Of a stretch of 64,000 nt of DNA, positions 26,994 to 36,161 are shown piece by piece. Source of the DNA: Spongiivirga sp046524175 (GTDB lineage: Bacteria; Bacteroidota; Bacteroidia; Flavobacteriales; Flavobacteriaceae). The notes beneath the pieces were generated by a model, which ran no database searches, was not told the DNA's origin, and saw only the letters and a list, made by a program, of their open reading frames with translations. The stretch covers positions 1 through 64,000 of the forward strand of contig NZ_JBEFZF010000004.1 of NCBI RefSeq assembly GCF_046524175.1. Reading direction: 5' to 3'. Both the position numbers and the translations under genes were made by a program. Within the stretch, counting starts at the first letter, position 1, and each line of letters begins with the position of its first letter.

Positions 26994-27881
26994 ATGAAAC
27001 TTATCATCAAAGATCTCACCAAGACTTACGGAAACGGGGTAAAAGCAATCGACAATGTAAATATTGAAATTGGAGCTGGAATGTTTGGGTTACTTGGCCC
27101 AAACGGAGCGGGTAAATCATCTTTAATGAGAACTATTGCTACCCTTCAGAGTCCAGATGAAGGCTCCATTACTTTTGGTGATATCAATGTATTAGAAGAT
27201 AAAATGTCATTGAGAAAAGTGTTGGGTTATCTACCCCAAACCTTTGGTGTGTATCCTAAAATGTCGGCTGAGGCCTTGTTGGATTATTTTGCGACATTAA
27301 AAGGGGTGAAGACAAAGTCTGATAGACAGGCTTTGGTTAAGGAGGTACTTGAAATTACTAACCTTTACGATGTCAGGAAGAAAAATGTAGCTGGGTATTC
27401 TGGTGGTATGAAACAGCGTTTTGGTATCGCCCAATTGCTATTAAATAATCCAAAACTAATTATAGTTGATGAGCCTACAGCAGGCCTTGATCCGGCAGAA
27501 CGCCATCGTTTTTTAAACGTTCTTCGAGAAGTAGGGACTAATAGTACAGTCATCTTTTCTACACATATAGTCGAAGACGTTAAAGAACTTTGTAATGAAA
27601 TGGCGATTTTAAATGGTGGACGTATTTTAAAACATACAACTCCAATGGAAGCAACTGCTGAAATAGAAGGTAAAATATGGACCAAGGTGATCGATCGAGA
27701 AGAATTAGAATCGATGGAAGCAATGTATAATATTTTATCATCTAACTACAATCAAGACAATACACTAAATATTCGGGTGCACTCGTCAGAAAAACCTGCA
27801 GCTGATTTTGAAAATGCTGAACCGCAGTTAGATGATGTTTATTTTATCGCTTTGAAAGAAGGTGAAACGGTAAATGCCTAA
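26994..27881 (+). CDS. ABC transporter ATP-binding protein
   Basis: This 295-residue ATPase has Walker A GPNGAGKS at 35-42, a Q-loop in YLPQTFG, the signature YSGGMKQR near 136, Walker B LIIVDEP near 155, and the STH switch histidine. An extra C-terminal domain of about 80 residues follows, with KEGETVNA at the end. It drives the membrane protein encoded 34 bases downstream, a permease fused to an M1-type peptidase. Such ATPase/permease-peptidase pairs are widespread in Bacteroidota but their cargo is not established. Confidence 0.92.
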   Translation: MKLIIKDLTKTYGNGVKAIDNVNIEIGAGMFGLLGPNGAGKSSLMRTIATLQSPDEGSITFGDINVLEDKMSLRKVLGYLPQTFGVYPKMSAEALLDYFATLKGVKTKSDRQALVKEVLEITNLYDVRKKNVAGYSGGMKQRFGIAQLLLNNPKLIIVDEPTAGLDPAERHRFLNVLREVGTNSTVIFSTHIVEDVKELCNEMAILNGGRILKHTTPMEATAEIEGKIWTKVIDREELESMEAMYNILSSNYNQDNTLNIRVHSSEKPAADFENAEPQLDDVYFIALKEGETVNA

Positions 27882-27915
27882 CCAATATTTAGTTTAACAA
27901 GTCAAGATTTTACAT

Positions 27916-30900
27916 ATGTTTTCAACTATATTCATGAATGAGTTAAGGTATTGGTTTAAAAGACCGGCCTTTTATATATATGCTGCGATATTTTTTGCGT
28001 TATCAATTTTAATCGCGGCAGCCTCTGCTGGTATTTTCGATTCTGTTACAGCTACTACAGGATCTGCGAATATTGTGAACTCTCCAATTGGAATAATGGG
28101 AGCTCTGAACGGATTGGCAACTTTGATAATTTTCCTATTCCCATCTATAATTGGGGTGGCTATTTATAGGGATTATAAAAGTGAAATGCATACCATTTTA
28201 TATTCGTACCCTTTTACAAAGGCTAACTATTTATTTGCAAAGTTTTTTAGCGGAGTGTTTATCGTGTCACTGGTAGTATTATGTATTGCCCTAGGTATAT
28301 TCGTAGGGTATAGGCTGCCTGGTACAAATCCGGATATTGTAACTTCTTTCAATTTTCAATCCTATGCTACAGCTTTTGGAGTGTACGCATTACCAAATAT
28401 CTTATTATTTGGTGCGATTATTTTTGGTGTTGTTACGTTTACAAGAAATATAGCTGCGGGCTTTATTGTAGCGGTAATTATAGTTTTTGGCCGCGATTTA
28501 CTGGATGGACTTATTTCAAATCCTGATAATCGTTACATGGGCGCGCTTTTAGATCCTTTTGGTTTTTCAGCTTCAGAGTACTATACTAGGTATTGGACAG
28601 TTGCCGAGAAAAACGAGCTACAACTCCCTATAAAAGAAGTGATACTTTATAACCGGTTAATCTGGTTAAGTGTTGCCGCTTTGATTTTTGGGTTGGTTTT
28701 TAAAGTGTTTAGTTTTAGTCAAAATGCCATTTCATTTTCTTTTAGAAAACAGAAAGGAGAACGTATCACCAAAAGTAATTTTGGAGGTATTACCAGAATA
28801 AAACTTCCCAAAGTGATTAAGGATTACTCTTTTTTACAGAATTTAAAAACTACTTGGAGGTTATCTAATACTGACTTTAAATATATCATTAAGAGTTGGC
28901 CTTTTATATGTATTGTCTTTATTGGACTAATATTTATTGTAATAAATATTTCAGAGGTTGGTAATTTATTTGGTACTAAGACGCTTCCAATGACTTGGAA
29001 AATGTTGGACAAAGGTGATGCTTTCTACCTATCCATCATTATCTGTACTTTTTTGTATTCAGGAATGTTGGTACATCGTGGTAAGATCGCTAGAGTCAAT
29101 CATCTTGTAGATGCTTCACCTGTTCCCAACTGGACATTATTTGGTTCAAAATTTCTTGCTTTATTGAAAATGCAGTTGCTCTTATTAACGGTTATAATGG
29201 TATCGGGTCTAATTTATCAAATATCCCAGGGCTTCGATACTTTTGAGATATGGCATTATATGTTCGAGCTTTATGTTCTAAATTTTATAGTTTTTATAAT
29301 CTGGGCTTTTCTTGCCATGTTCGTACAGACACTAGTTGGTAACCCATATCTAGGCTTATTTATCCTTTTAGTTATTGTAATAGGGTTGCCGTTTTTAAGT
29401 CTTGCGGGAATCGAGCAAGCAATATTTAAGTATAATCAAGGAGGTGGTTTTAGTTATACCGATATGACAAAATACGGCTCCTTATCTAGATTTTTAATTT
29501 ACAGAAGTTATTGGACGCTTTGTGGTTTGACCCTCTTGGTTTTGACAACCCTATTTTGGGTTCGAGGTTTACCGCACTCATTTAAAGAACGACTATACAT
29601 CGCAAAATCGAGATTTAGAGGCCTAACAATAGCTGCTTTTGTGCTATTTTTTGTTGGCTTCTTGAGTATGGGTTTCAGAATTTACTATGAGAACAATATT
29701 GAAAATGAACGTACTTCTTCTAAAGAACAAGAACTTCAAAGAGTAGAATGGGAAAAGAAATATAAAAAGTATCAAGGGGTTCCTCAACCTAGAATCGTAT
29801 CAGTAAATGCCGATATGAACATTTACCCAAAATCAAGGGATTTTAAGGCAAGTGCTACTTATATAATGGTCAATAAAACAAATCAAGCCATCGATAGTAT
29901 TTTATTAAATCACAATAGTTACCCTAGTACTTTTACTTTTAATAGGGAGAACACGTTGGTTTCAGAAGACACCTTGTATAATTTTGATATTTATAGGTTA
30001 AAACAACCACTCTTACCGGGCGACACTCTTGGATTAGATATTACTGTCGAAAATGAGCCTAATACTGCACTTAGAAGAAATTCGCCTGTAGTTGAAAATG
30101 GAACATTTATTAACAATTTTGCGATATTTCCAACCTTGGGTTATAGTGATGGGAATGAATTAAGAGATAATAAAACACGTAAGAAATATGACTTGCCTCC
30201 AAATGAGTTAAAACCGCATCCTTCAGATTCTACTGCGCTGGCTAATACCTATATACGTAGTGACTCAGATTGGATCGATTTTGAAACTACAGTGAGCACG
30301 TCCGAAGATCAGATTGCCATTGCTCCAGGCTATCTTCAAAAGGAGTGGGTAGAAGATGGACGACGTTATTTCCATTATAAAATGGATAGTAAGATATTAA
30401 ATTTCTTTGCCTATAACTCAGCTAGATATAAAGTAGTACGAGACAAATGGAAAGATGTCAACTTAGAGATATATCATCATGAATGGCATGATTATAATAT
30501 AGAACGTTTTATGGAAGGTTTAAAAGCTTCTTTAGAATACAACACGGAGAATTTCAGCCCATATCAACATAAACAACTTCGTATAGTGGAGTTTCCTTCA
30601 GGAAGTTTTGCACAGTCATTTCCAAATACCATACCGTATGCAGGTGATGCTGGTTTTATCGCTGATGTCGATGATACCGACGAAGGCGGTGTCGATTATC
30701 CATTTGCGATTACGGTTCATGAAGTAGCGCATCAATGGTGGGCACATCAGGTAATTGGTGCTGATGTGTTAGGAGCAACGATGTTATCCGAAAGTTTGTC
30801 TGAATATGTTTCTTTAAAGGTTCTTGAGCACCAACAAGGAAAAAGTAAGATGCGAAAGTTCTTGAAAAAGGCGCTTGATGATTACTTAACAAGAAGAACC

Positions 30901-31560
30901 TTTGAGCGTAAACGAGAAAAACCGTTAATGTACAATGACGGTCAAGGGTATATTCGTTATCAAAAAGGATCGTTGGTATTTTATGCGCTAAGTGATTACA
31001 TCGGCGAAAAGACATTAAATAATGCTTTAAAGAAATATGTAGAAAAAGTAAAGTTTCAAGAGGCACCTTATACCACCTCGATTGATATGGTAAACCATAT
31101 AAAAGCAGTAACTCCAGATTCGTTGCAGTACGTCATAAAGGATATGTTCGAAACGATCACTTTATATAAAAACAAAGTGGTCGATGTTACCTCAACAGAA
31201 ATGGATAATGGCAAATACAAGGTCGATATCGAATTCAATGTAAGTAAGTATCGAAATGATGAAAAAGGGAAGCGTTTTTATGGTGAAAAAGAAGGAGATA
31301 CGCTTAGTTATAAGACGGAGAAAATGAGAAAACCGGAACTTTCTGTGAAATTAGCGGATTACGTTGATATCGGTATTTTTGGCGAAGAAGAAATTGACGG
31401 TAAGACGAAAGAAGTTGAGTTATATCTTAAAAAGCACAAAGTCACTACTATTAATAATAAGCTGAGTATTATCGTAGATAAAAAACCAGTAGAGGTAGGG
31501 GTAGATCCTTATAATAAGTTGATTGATACTAATTCAAACGACAATCGAAGAAAACTATAA
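27916..31560 (+). CDS. ABC permease fused to an M1-family zinc aminopeptidase domain
   Basis: The protein has 1,214 residues. The N-terminal ~590 residues hold about a dozen hydrophobic segments in two blocks (near 20-280 and 320-560), the plan of ABC-2 permeases. A further membrane segment near 575-590 leads into a ~600-residue soluble domain. There HEVAH at 935-939, followed by QWW and then E959, is the zinc-binding gluzincin motif, so the domain resembles M1 aminopeptidases. I count 19 residues between the second histidine and E959, where classical M1 enzymes have 18. The domain should face the periplasm and may process peptides near the pore. It pairs with the ATPase gene 34 bases upstream. 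Confidence 0.87.
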   Translation: MFSTIFMNELRYWFKRPAFYIYAAIFFALSILIAAASAGIFDSVTATTGSANIVNSPIGIMGALNGLATLIIFLFPSIIGVAIYRDYKSEMHTILYSYPFTKANYLFAKFFSGVFIVSLVVLCIALGIFVGYRLPGTNPDIVTSFNFQSYATAFGVYALPNILLFGAIIFGVVTFTRNIAAGFIVAVIIVFGRDLLDGLISNPDNRYMGALLDPFGFSASEYYTRYWTVAEKNELQLPIKEVILYNRLIWLSVAALIFGLVFKVFSFSQNAISFSFRKQKGERITKSNFGGITRIKLPKVIKDYSFLQNLKTTWRLSNTDFKYIIKSWPFICIVFIGLIFIVINISEVGNLFGTKTLPMTWKMLDKGDAFYLSIIICTFLYSGMLVHRGKIARVNHLVDASPVPNWTLFGSKFLALLKMQLLLLTVIMVSGLIYQISQGFDTFEIWHYMFELYVLNFIVFIIWAFLAMFVQTLVGNPYLGLFILLVIVIGLPFLSLAGIEQAIFKYNQGGGFSYTDMTKYGSLSRFLIYRSYWTLCGLTLLVLTTLFWVRGLPHSFKERLYIAKSRFRGLTIAAFVLFFVGFLSMGFRIYYENNIENERTSSKEQELQRVEWEKKYKKYQGVPQPRIVSVNADMNIYPKSRDFKASATYIMVNKTNQAIDSILLNHNSYPSTFTFNRENTLVSEDTLYNFDIYRLKQPLLPGDTLGLDITVENEPNTALRRNSPVVENGTFINNFAIFPTLGYSDGNELRDNKTRKKYDLPPNELKPHPSDSTALANTYIRSDSDWIDFETTVSTSEDQIAIAPGYLQKEWVEDGRRYFHYKMDSKILNFFAYNSARYKVVRDKWKDVNLEIYHHEWHDYNIERFMEGLKASLEYNTENFSPYQHKQLRIVEFPSGSFAQSFPNTIPYAGDAGFIADVDDTDEGGVDYPFAITVHEVAHQWWAHQVIGADVLGATMLSESLSEYVSLKVLEHQQGKSKMRKFLKKALDDYLTRRTFERKREKPLMYNDGQGYIRYQKGSLVFYALSDYIGEKTLNNALKKYVEKVKFQEAPYTTSIDMVNHIKAVTPDSLQYVIKDMFETITLYKNKVVDVTSTEMDNGKYKVDIEFNVSKYRNDEKGKRFYGEKEGDTLSYKTEKMRKPELSVKLADYVDIGIFGEEEIDGKTKEVELYLKKHKVTTINNKLSIIVDKKPVEVGVDPYNKLIDTNSNDNRRKL

Positions 31561-31576
31561 ATATTAGGCAATTATC

Positions 31577-31609
31577 AAAAACCCGCAGGTCATTATCTGC
31601 GGGTTTTTT
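31577..31609 (+). terminator. Terminator after the permease-peptidase gene
   Basis: A perfect 11-bp stem AAAACCCGCAG/CTGCGGGTTTT (31578-31588, 31597-31607) with an 8-base loop is followed by T residues to 31609. Confidence 0.88.
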
Positions 31610-31674
31610 GTGAAGTAGTTTTTCAATATTGTAAAAGAAAACTACTGTATCTTTAATGCATTCAAAACGAGAAA

Positions 31675-32265
31675 ATGAAAAATACACTCATCTTTTTAAT
31701 CATAACACTATTGATTCATAGTATGTCTGCACAATCTTCGGAGTTACCGCTTAAACAAATCCCTCCGGCCGAAAAATCTTTTACATCAGGAAATGTAATA
31801 GCAAGAATGATAGAGGGATTAGGCCATCGTTATTATTGGGCATCAAAAGACTTAAAAGAGAATGATCTTGCTTACAAACCTAGCGATGATGCGAGAAATA
31901 TGTTGGAGACCTTACAACATATTTATGGCTTATCTTCAGTGATCAAAAACGGGCCTTCAAATACAGTGAATACTCGAGGAGAAGACCTTACCAAATATAG
32001 CTATGCCGAACTTAGAAAAATGACCTTGGAAAACTTAAACAACGCCGCTACGCAACTAAAAGGGAAATCGGCTGATGATGTGGCAAAGATGAAGGTGATT
32101 TTTAAAAGAGGTGAACAAGAATCGGCCTTTCCTTTTTGGAATATGATAAACGGGCCTATTGCTGATGCTATTTATCACACAGGACAGGTGGTTACTATGC
32201 GTCGTTCCAATGGTAATCCTATTCAATCCGGGGTCAATGTCTTTTTAGGAACTACCAAAGAGTAA
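31675..32265 (+). CDS. Secreted DinB-like four-helix protein
   Basis: This 196-residue product carries a signal peptide ending near SMSAQ (17-20). The rest looks like the DinB/YfiT fold: three histidines spaced for a metal site at H51 (GHRYYWA), H82 (LQHIYGL) and H168 (IYHTGQV), within predicted helices. DinB-like proteins are often metal-dependent thiol transferases or of unknown role; exported versions are common in Bacteroidota. A TATCTTTA element 19 bases upstream may be its promoter. No function can be assigned beyond the fold. Confidence 0.75.
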   Translation: MKNTLIFLIITLLIHSMSAQSSELPLKQIPPAEKSFTSGNVIARMIEGLGHRYYWASKDLKENDLAYKPSDDARNMLETLQHIYGLSSVIKNGPSNTVNTRGEDLTKYSYAELRKMTLENLNNAATQLKGKSADDVAKMKVIFKRGEQESAFPFWNMINGPIADAIYHTGQVVTMRRSNGNPIQSGVNVFLGTTKE

Positions 32266-32312
32266 CTATAATTAACACGCAACCTTAGGATCAAAACGTT
32301 ATCTATAGATAG

Positions 32313-32320
32313 TAATTTTG
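32313..32320 (+). promoter_or_regulatory. -7 element for the small lipoprotein gene
   Basis: TAATTTTG matches TAnnTTTG and lies 14 bases before the ATG at 32335. No -33 element is evident. Confidence 0.45.
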
Positions 32321-32334
32321 CTCAATAATAATGT

Positions 32335-32925
32335 ATGAAATCCCTACTGATTCACTGTTTTGTATATCTCATGGCGTTTTTAGCGGCTATATGCGGACCT
32401 GAGGAAGATCCTCCAATTTCTATTAATACTAGTGTTCCCAATGCAATATCGGTTGATAATCAAAATAGAGAGTATTCTTTAAATGATACCTTATGGATTA
32501 ATGTATCAATTCCTGTGAAAGTTGTTGACAGTAACAATGAACAGATAGATTTGTTTGAAATAACCAATAATCAAAATATAGTTGCTGATTTCTTTTTTTT
32601 CAATCAACAGTTACCTGAGGGAGAATCCAGCTTAATAATTGAAGAAGATGATATTGTTTCTTCAGATGAGGTCATCCCTTATGATAGTGGAAGAATTGTT
32701 TCTCTTATAACGAACTTATCTCAAGAGCAATATTCTGGTCGAGTTGGTATTATACTAAAGCAACCCGGATCATTTTATTTTGAATCAGGAGTTAATGAGC
32801 AGGTGACCTTCCATATTGATGGTCCCAATACAGGAGATCTGTATTACTCCATATTCATAATCTCCAATATCGAAGGAGAAGACGAATTAGGTAGATATAA
32901 TTTTGTGGTAAACGAAGCGCTGTAA
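32335..32925 (+). CDS. Small lipoprotein of unknown function
   Basis: I do not recognise this 196-residue protein. A short hydrophobic leader ends at C20 (FLAAIC), a plausible lipidation site, although +2 is glycine and no classical lysine-rich n-region is present. The mature part is acidic and rich in beta-type sequence, with segments such as TLWINVSIPVKV and GRVGIILKQPGSFYF that suggest an immunoglobulin-like sandwich. It stands alone between a DinB-like gene and cydA, with its own -7 element. Confidence 0.7.
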   Translation: MKSLLIHCFVYLMAFLAAICGPEEDPPISINTSVPNAISVDNQNREYSLNDTLWINVSIPVKVVDSNNEQIDLFEITNNQNIVADFFFFNQQLPEGESSLIIEEDDIVSSDEVIPYDSGRIVSLITNLSQEQYSGRVGIILKQPGSFYFESGVNEQVTFHIDGPNTGDLYYSIFIISNIEGEDELGRYNFVVNEAL

Positions 32926-33050
32926 TAGACAAGCTTATTTCTACTGATAACAGACTAATTTTATAGAAAACCTCACTTTTTAAGGATAAAAAATAGGGCA
33001 TAAACGTGCTGGGTCGTATCTTTATAATTCCCAATTTTAATGCCTTAAAT

Positions 33051-34358
33051 ATGGATAATCTAGATGCAGCTAGGCTGCAAATGGCATTCACACTTATATT
33101 TCATATTGTATTTGCTTGTATTGGCATGGTGATGCCTTTTTTTATGGTTGTATCCCATAGAAAATGGCTAAAAACAAGAAATCCGATTTACTTAACACTT
33201 ACTAAATCCTGGCAAAAAGGTGTTGCAATCTTTTTTGTAACAGGAGCGGTTTCAGGTACAGCCTTGTCATTTGAACTTGGTCTGTTATGGCCAGGTTTTA
33301 TGGAACATGCAGGACCTATTATTGGGATGCCTTTTTCGTTAGAAGGCGCGGCGTTTTTTGTGGAGGCGATTGCATTAGGGTTTTACTTATATGGTTGGAA
33401 TAAAATACCAGAAAAGTTTCATTGGTTTACAGGGATAATTGTCGGTTTGGCTGGAGTCGCCTCAGGGATTTTAGTGGTTTCTGCTAATGGTTGGATGAAT
33501 GCCCCCTCAGGTTTTAATTTTGTTAATGGAGAGTTCTTGAATGTTGATCCGATCAAGGCATTATTAAATCCTGCATGGTTTACGCAAGCATTGCATATGA
33601 CGTTGGCCGCATTTACGGCTACAGGATTTGCCGTTGCCGGTATTCATGCTTTTCAGATATTGAAAAAACGAAATGTAGAATTGCACAAGAAAGCTTTCAA
33701 AATTGCAATTACCTTTGGTGCAATTGCCGCAATTCTTCAACCAATCAGTGGTGATCTTTCTGCAAAAGATATCGCTGAAAGACAGCCGGTAAAGCTTGCA
33801 GCTATGGAGGCTCATTATGAGACTACTAAAGGGGCACCTCTTTATATTGGTGGTATTGTTGACACTGATAACAAGGAGGTGAACTATAAGATTGAAATAC
33901 CCAAAGCTCTTTCTTTCCTCGCGTTTGGTGATTTTAATGCTGTGGTTAAAGGATTGAATGATTTTCCTGAAGATGAAATTCCAAATGTTGCTATTACCCA
34001 TTATGCGTTTCAAATTATGGTAGGCCTAGGCACTATTTTGGCCCTTGCTGGGGTGTTGTTTTTTATTGGCATGTATAAAAAGAAAAACTGGTTTGCTAAG
34101 TCCAAATTTTGGTTACTATTTGTTCTTTTAGCACCTGCAGGCTTCATTGCCTTAGAAGCAGGTTGGATAGTGACAGAAGTAGGCCGGCAACCTTGGATTA
34201 TTCATGGTGTTATGAAAACAAAAGACGCTGTTACTCCGGTTCCCGGCATAATCGTGAGCTTTTATATGTATTTGTGCCTCTACGTAACTCTTGCGATTGC
34301 TGTAAGTTGGTTAATGATACGCCAGATAAAGGCCTTAAACTTAAAAGAAGTTAGTTGA
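33051..34358 (+). CDS. cydA: Cytochrome bd oxidase subunit I
   Basis: From the ATG at 33051 the protein has 435 residues and about nine hydrophobic segments. The heme-ligand region LIFHIVFACIG near the N-terminus, the second histidine in LHMTLAAF, and GRQPW at 378-382 of the quinol-binding part are present. The short length points to the short Q-loop type. It oxidises quinol (menaquinol here) and reduces oxygen to water in the inner membrane. A GTG 15 codons upstream gives a non-family extension and was not used. cydB starts one base after its stop. Confidence 0.95.
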   Translation: MDNLDAARLQMAFTLIFHIVFACIGMVMPFFMVVSHRKWLKTRNPIYLTLTKSWQKGVAIFFVTGAVSGTALSFELGLLWPGFMEHAGPIIGMPFSLEGAAFFVEAIALGFYLYGWNKIPEKFHWFTGIIVGLAGVASGILVVSANGWMNAPSGFNFVNGEFLNVDPIKALLNPAWFTQALHMTLAAFTATGFAVAGIHAFQILKKRNVELHKKAFKIAITFGAIAAILQPISGDLSAKDIAERQPVKLAAMEAHYETTKGAPLYIGGIVDTDNKEVNYKIEIPKALSFLAFGDFNAVVKGLNDFPEDEIPNVAITHYAFQIMVGLGTILALAGVLFFIGMYKKKNWFAKSKFWLLFVLLAPAGFIALEAGWIVTEVGRQPWIIHGVMKTKDAVTPVPGIIVSFYMYLCLYVTLAIAVSWLMIRQIKALNLKEVS

Positions 34359-34359
34359 T

Positions 34360-35382
34360 ATGATTTATGTGGTTTTGTGTTTTTTGGCTATTTCTTTTTT
34401 GCTATATGTAATACTGGCGGGGGCTGATTTTGGAGCTGGGATTTTAGAACTATTTTCGTCAAAGAAAAATCAAGATATCACCAAAAAAACGGTATATCGG
34501 GTGATGGGGCCGGTTTGGGAAGCCAATCATATATGGATTATTTTGATGATCGTTATTTTATGGATAGCTTTTCCAAAGTACTATAATGTTTTAATGGTCT
34601 ATCTTCATATTCCACTAACCTTGGTTTTATTAGGAATAACACTACGCGGAGTCGCGTTTGTATTTAGACACTATGATGCGTTCAAGGATAAATCTCAGCA
34701 GGTATATGATTGGATGTTTCGAATATCAAGTTTGCTGACACCCATATTCTTAGGATTAACTTTTGGAGCTTGCTTGTCAGGCAGAATCATCATAGGGGCT
34801 GATAATATGCAATTTAGTTTTCAAGAACTTTATATTAATGCTTGGTTCAATACTTTTTCAATATTGATCGGTATTTTCTTTGCTGCCTTATGTGCTTTTT
34901 TAGCATCGGTATTACTAATTGGTGAAGCCGATAAGAGTAATCGACCTGTATATGTTAGAAAAGCATTAATATCGACGGCTTTTGTAGTATTTGTGGGTTT
35001 TATAGTACTAGCAGTTGGCTATACAGATACGAATGGCTTTGTAAAAACGTTTTTCGCAAACAACTATGCAATATTAGTGGCAGCTATATCGGCAATTCTA
35101 TTAATTCCTTTGTGGTGGTGTATTAAGAATGAGAAACGCGTGTTGAGTAGACTGCTTGCTGGATTTCAGGTGGTCTTCATATTGTTTGTACCCATTGTAA
35201 CCCATTATCCTAATTTATTGTTTACCAATAAAGGGGTGCTAAGTATTACTGATAATATTGCGGTGCCTGCGGTGATTAATGTATTAGGTATTTCATTGCT
35301 CATAGGGGGACTAATTATTTTGCCTGGACTTTTTCATCTTTTTAAGTCATTTAAAATGATAAAGATTTTAGAAAGAGATTGA
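34360..35382 (+). CDS. cydB: Cytochrome bd oxidase subunit II
   Basis: This 340-residue membrane protein has about eight hydrophobic segments and the CydB hallmarks YVILAGADFGAGILEL near the N-terminus, GPVWEANHIWII, and the final membrane segment with GGLIILPGLF. It partners CydA to form the terminal oxidase used at low oxygen. Adjacent to cydA with a single spacer base, so the two are co-translated. I found no small cydX-like frame after it. Confidence 0.95.
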   Translation: MIYVVLCFLAISFLLYVILAGADFGAGILELFSSKKNQDITKKTVYRVMGPVWEANHIWIILMIVILWIAFPKYYNVLMVYLHIPLTLVLLGITLRGVAFVFRHYDAFKDKSQQVYDWMFRISSLLTPIFLGLTFGACLSGRIIIGADNMQFSFQELYINAWFNTFSILIGIFFAALCAFLASVLLIGEADKSNRPVYVRKALISTAFVVFVGFIVLAVGYTDTNGFVKTFFANNYAILVAAISAILLIPLWWCIKNEKRVLSRLLAGFQVVFILFVPIVTHYPNLLFTNKGVLSITDNIAVPAVINVLGISLLIGGLIILPGLFHLFKSFKMIKILERD

Positions 35383-35424
35383 TGTCAAGTACAGTAAAAA
35401 ACTTCAAATATTTATTCTTATTTC

Positions 35425-35455
35425 TTTGTCATAATCAAAAACAAAATTATATTTG
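35425..35455 (+). promoter_or_regulatory. Complete Bacteroidota promoter for tRNA-Val(TAC)
   Basis: TTTG at 35425-35428, a 19-base spacer, and TATATTTG at 35448-35455, 36 bases before the mature tRNA. It is the clearest promoter in the window. Confidence 0.75.
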
Positions 35456-35491
35456 CACCCGCTAACGGAAAGAAGTTTATTTCTTAAGTTA

Positions 35492-35566
35492 GGGCGCGTA
35501 GCTCAGTTGGTTCAGAGCACTTGGTTTACACCCAAGGGGTCAGGGGTTCGAATCCCTTCGCGCCCA
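35492..35566 (+). tRNA. tRNA-Val(TAC)
   Basis: A complete cloverleaf: acceptor stem GGGCGCG/CGCGCCC, anticodon stem CTTGG/CCAAG around TTTACAC (anticodon TAC, reading GUA/GUG), T arm with TTCGAAT, discriminator A. The bases after the discriminator are CAT, so CCA is not encoded. Confidence 0.95.
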
Positions 35567-35575
35567 CATCAAGTA

Positions 35576-35614
35576 GAATCCTGATACAGAAATGTGTCAG
35601 GATTTTTCTTTTTT
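35576..35614 (+). terminator. Terminator of tRNA-Val(TAC)
   Basis: An 11-bp stem with one G-U pair (35577-35587 with 35594-35604) is followed by an interrupted T tract to 35614. That tract is also the left arm of the next inverted repeat. Confidence 0.8.
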
Positions 35615-35655
35615 AAATATATCAAGTTTACTTGGGTATATTTAAAAAAGAAAAA
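35603..35655. repeat. 19-bp perfect inverted repeat after the tRNA terminator
   Basis: Bases 35603-35621 and 35637-35655 are exact reverse complements (pyrimidine-rich left arm, purine-rich right arm) around a 15-base loop that itself has a 4-bp AAGT/ACTT stem. The left arm reuses the terminator T tract. A bidirectional terminator or an extruding palindrome are both possible. Confidence 0.75.
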
Positions 35656-35660
35656 AGACT

Positions 35661-35678
35661 AGAATGCGTTAGCATTCT
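35661..35678. repeat. Small perfect hairpin AGAATGC-GTTA-GCATTCT
   Basis: A 7-bp stem with a 4-base loop stands two bases before the first of two related repeat units. No T tract follows. Confidence 0.6.
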
Positions 35679-35679
35679 G

Positions 35680-35779
35680 AGGATTCTATTTGCAGTAGCG
35701 GTTTCGTCAAGGGATGTTTTGCGGAGCAAAAGAATCCCTATTAAACACACATTCTTCCTTGACTTAAAGGCCGTTACTG
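35680..35779. repeat. Repeat unit copy 1, strongly structured
   Basis: The first ~58 bases share their plan and most bases with copy 2 at 35808. The unit can fold into one long stem: outer pair 35693-35701 with 35771-35779, middle pair 35706-35710 with 35759-35763, and an inner hairpin (35711-35715 with 35734-35738, then 35717-35722 with 35726-35731 around GGA). It has no open frame. The paired structure suggests a non-coding RNA or a mobile repeat, but I cannot name a family. Confidence 0.6.
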
Positions 35780-35807
35780 TCCTAACTTTTCGTGAAAAAG
35801 TATAAAT

Positions 35808-35869
35808 AGGATCCTATTTGCAGTAGTGGTTTCGCTTTTGGATGTTTGCGCAACAACAGAATCTTTTTT
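35808..35869. repeat. Repeat unit copy 2, diverged
   Basis: It starts like copy 1 (AGGAT-C-CTATTTGCAGTAG, with GGTTTCG and GGATGTTT following in order) and keeps the GGAT...AGAATC inner pairing although the loop bases differ. Unlike copy 1 it ends in six T residues (35864-35869) and lacks the outer closing arm. Confidence 0.55.
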
Positions 35870-36161
35870 CTAGGTTTCCTAAATATTCAAATGGCTTTGA
35901 AAAGCAACTTGCGATTATCTCCCTAAAAAAAATATAGGTCTTAACCCTTTTAAAAACAGCGGTTCTTGAATAAAATCAAAAAAAATATAAAAACAGGTAG
36001 GGTATTTGGGTAGGTAGTTGTTTTATATATGTAAATCGATAAGAAAGAAACACTGATTGAAAATGCCCCTTTCAACAGTAGGTTTCAAAAAAAATATAAA
36101 AACCGATTTTAGTGATGTTTGATCGGTTTTATTAAAATTTACATTAGGTTTTTGGTTGGGA
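35870..36161. other. Gene-free remainder with repeated A-rich motif and a hairpin
   Basis: No gene is seen. The A-rich string CAAAAAAAATATAAAAAC occurs near 35978-35995 and again near 36086-36103. A 9-bp stem (36099-36107 with 36122-36130) with a 14-base loop ends in TTTT and may be a weak terminator. The region leads to the strong terminator at 36162. Confidence 0.45.

Noticed and set aside
33564..34013. 149-codon minus-strand frame inside cydA
   Set aside because: Antisense to a well-conserved gene, with no motif.
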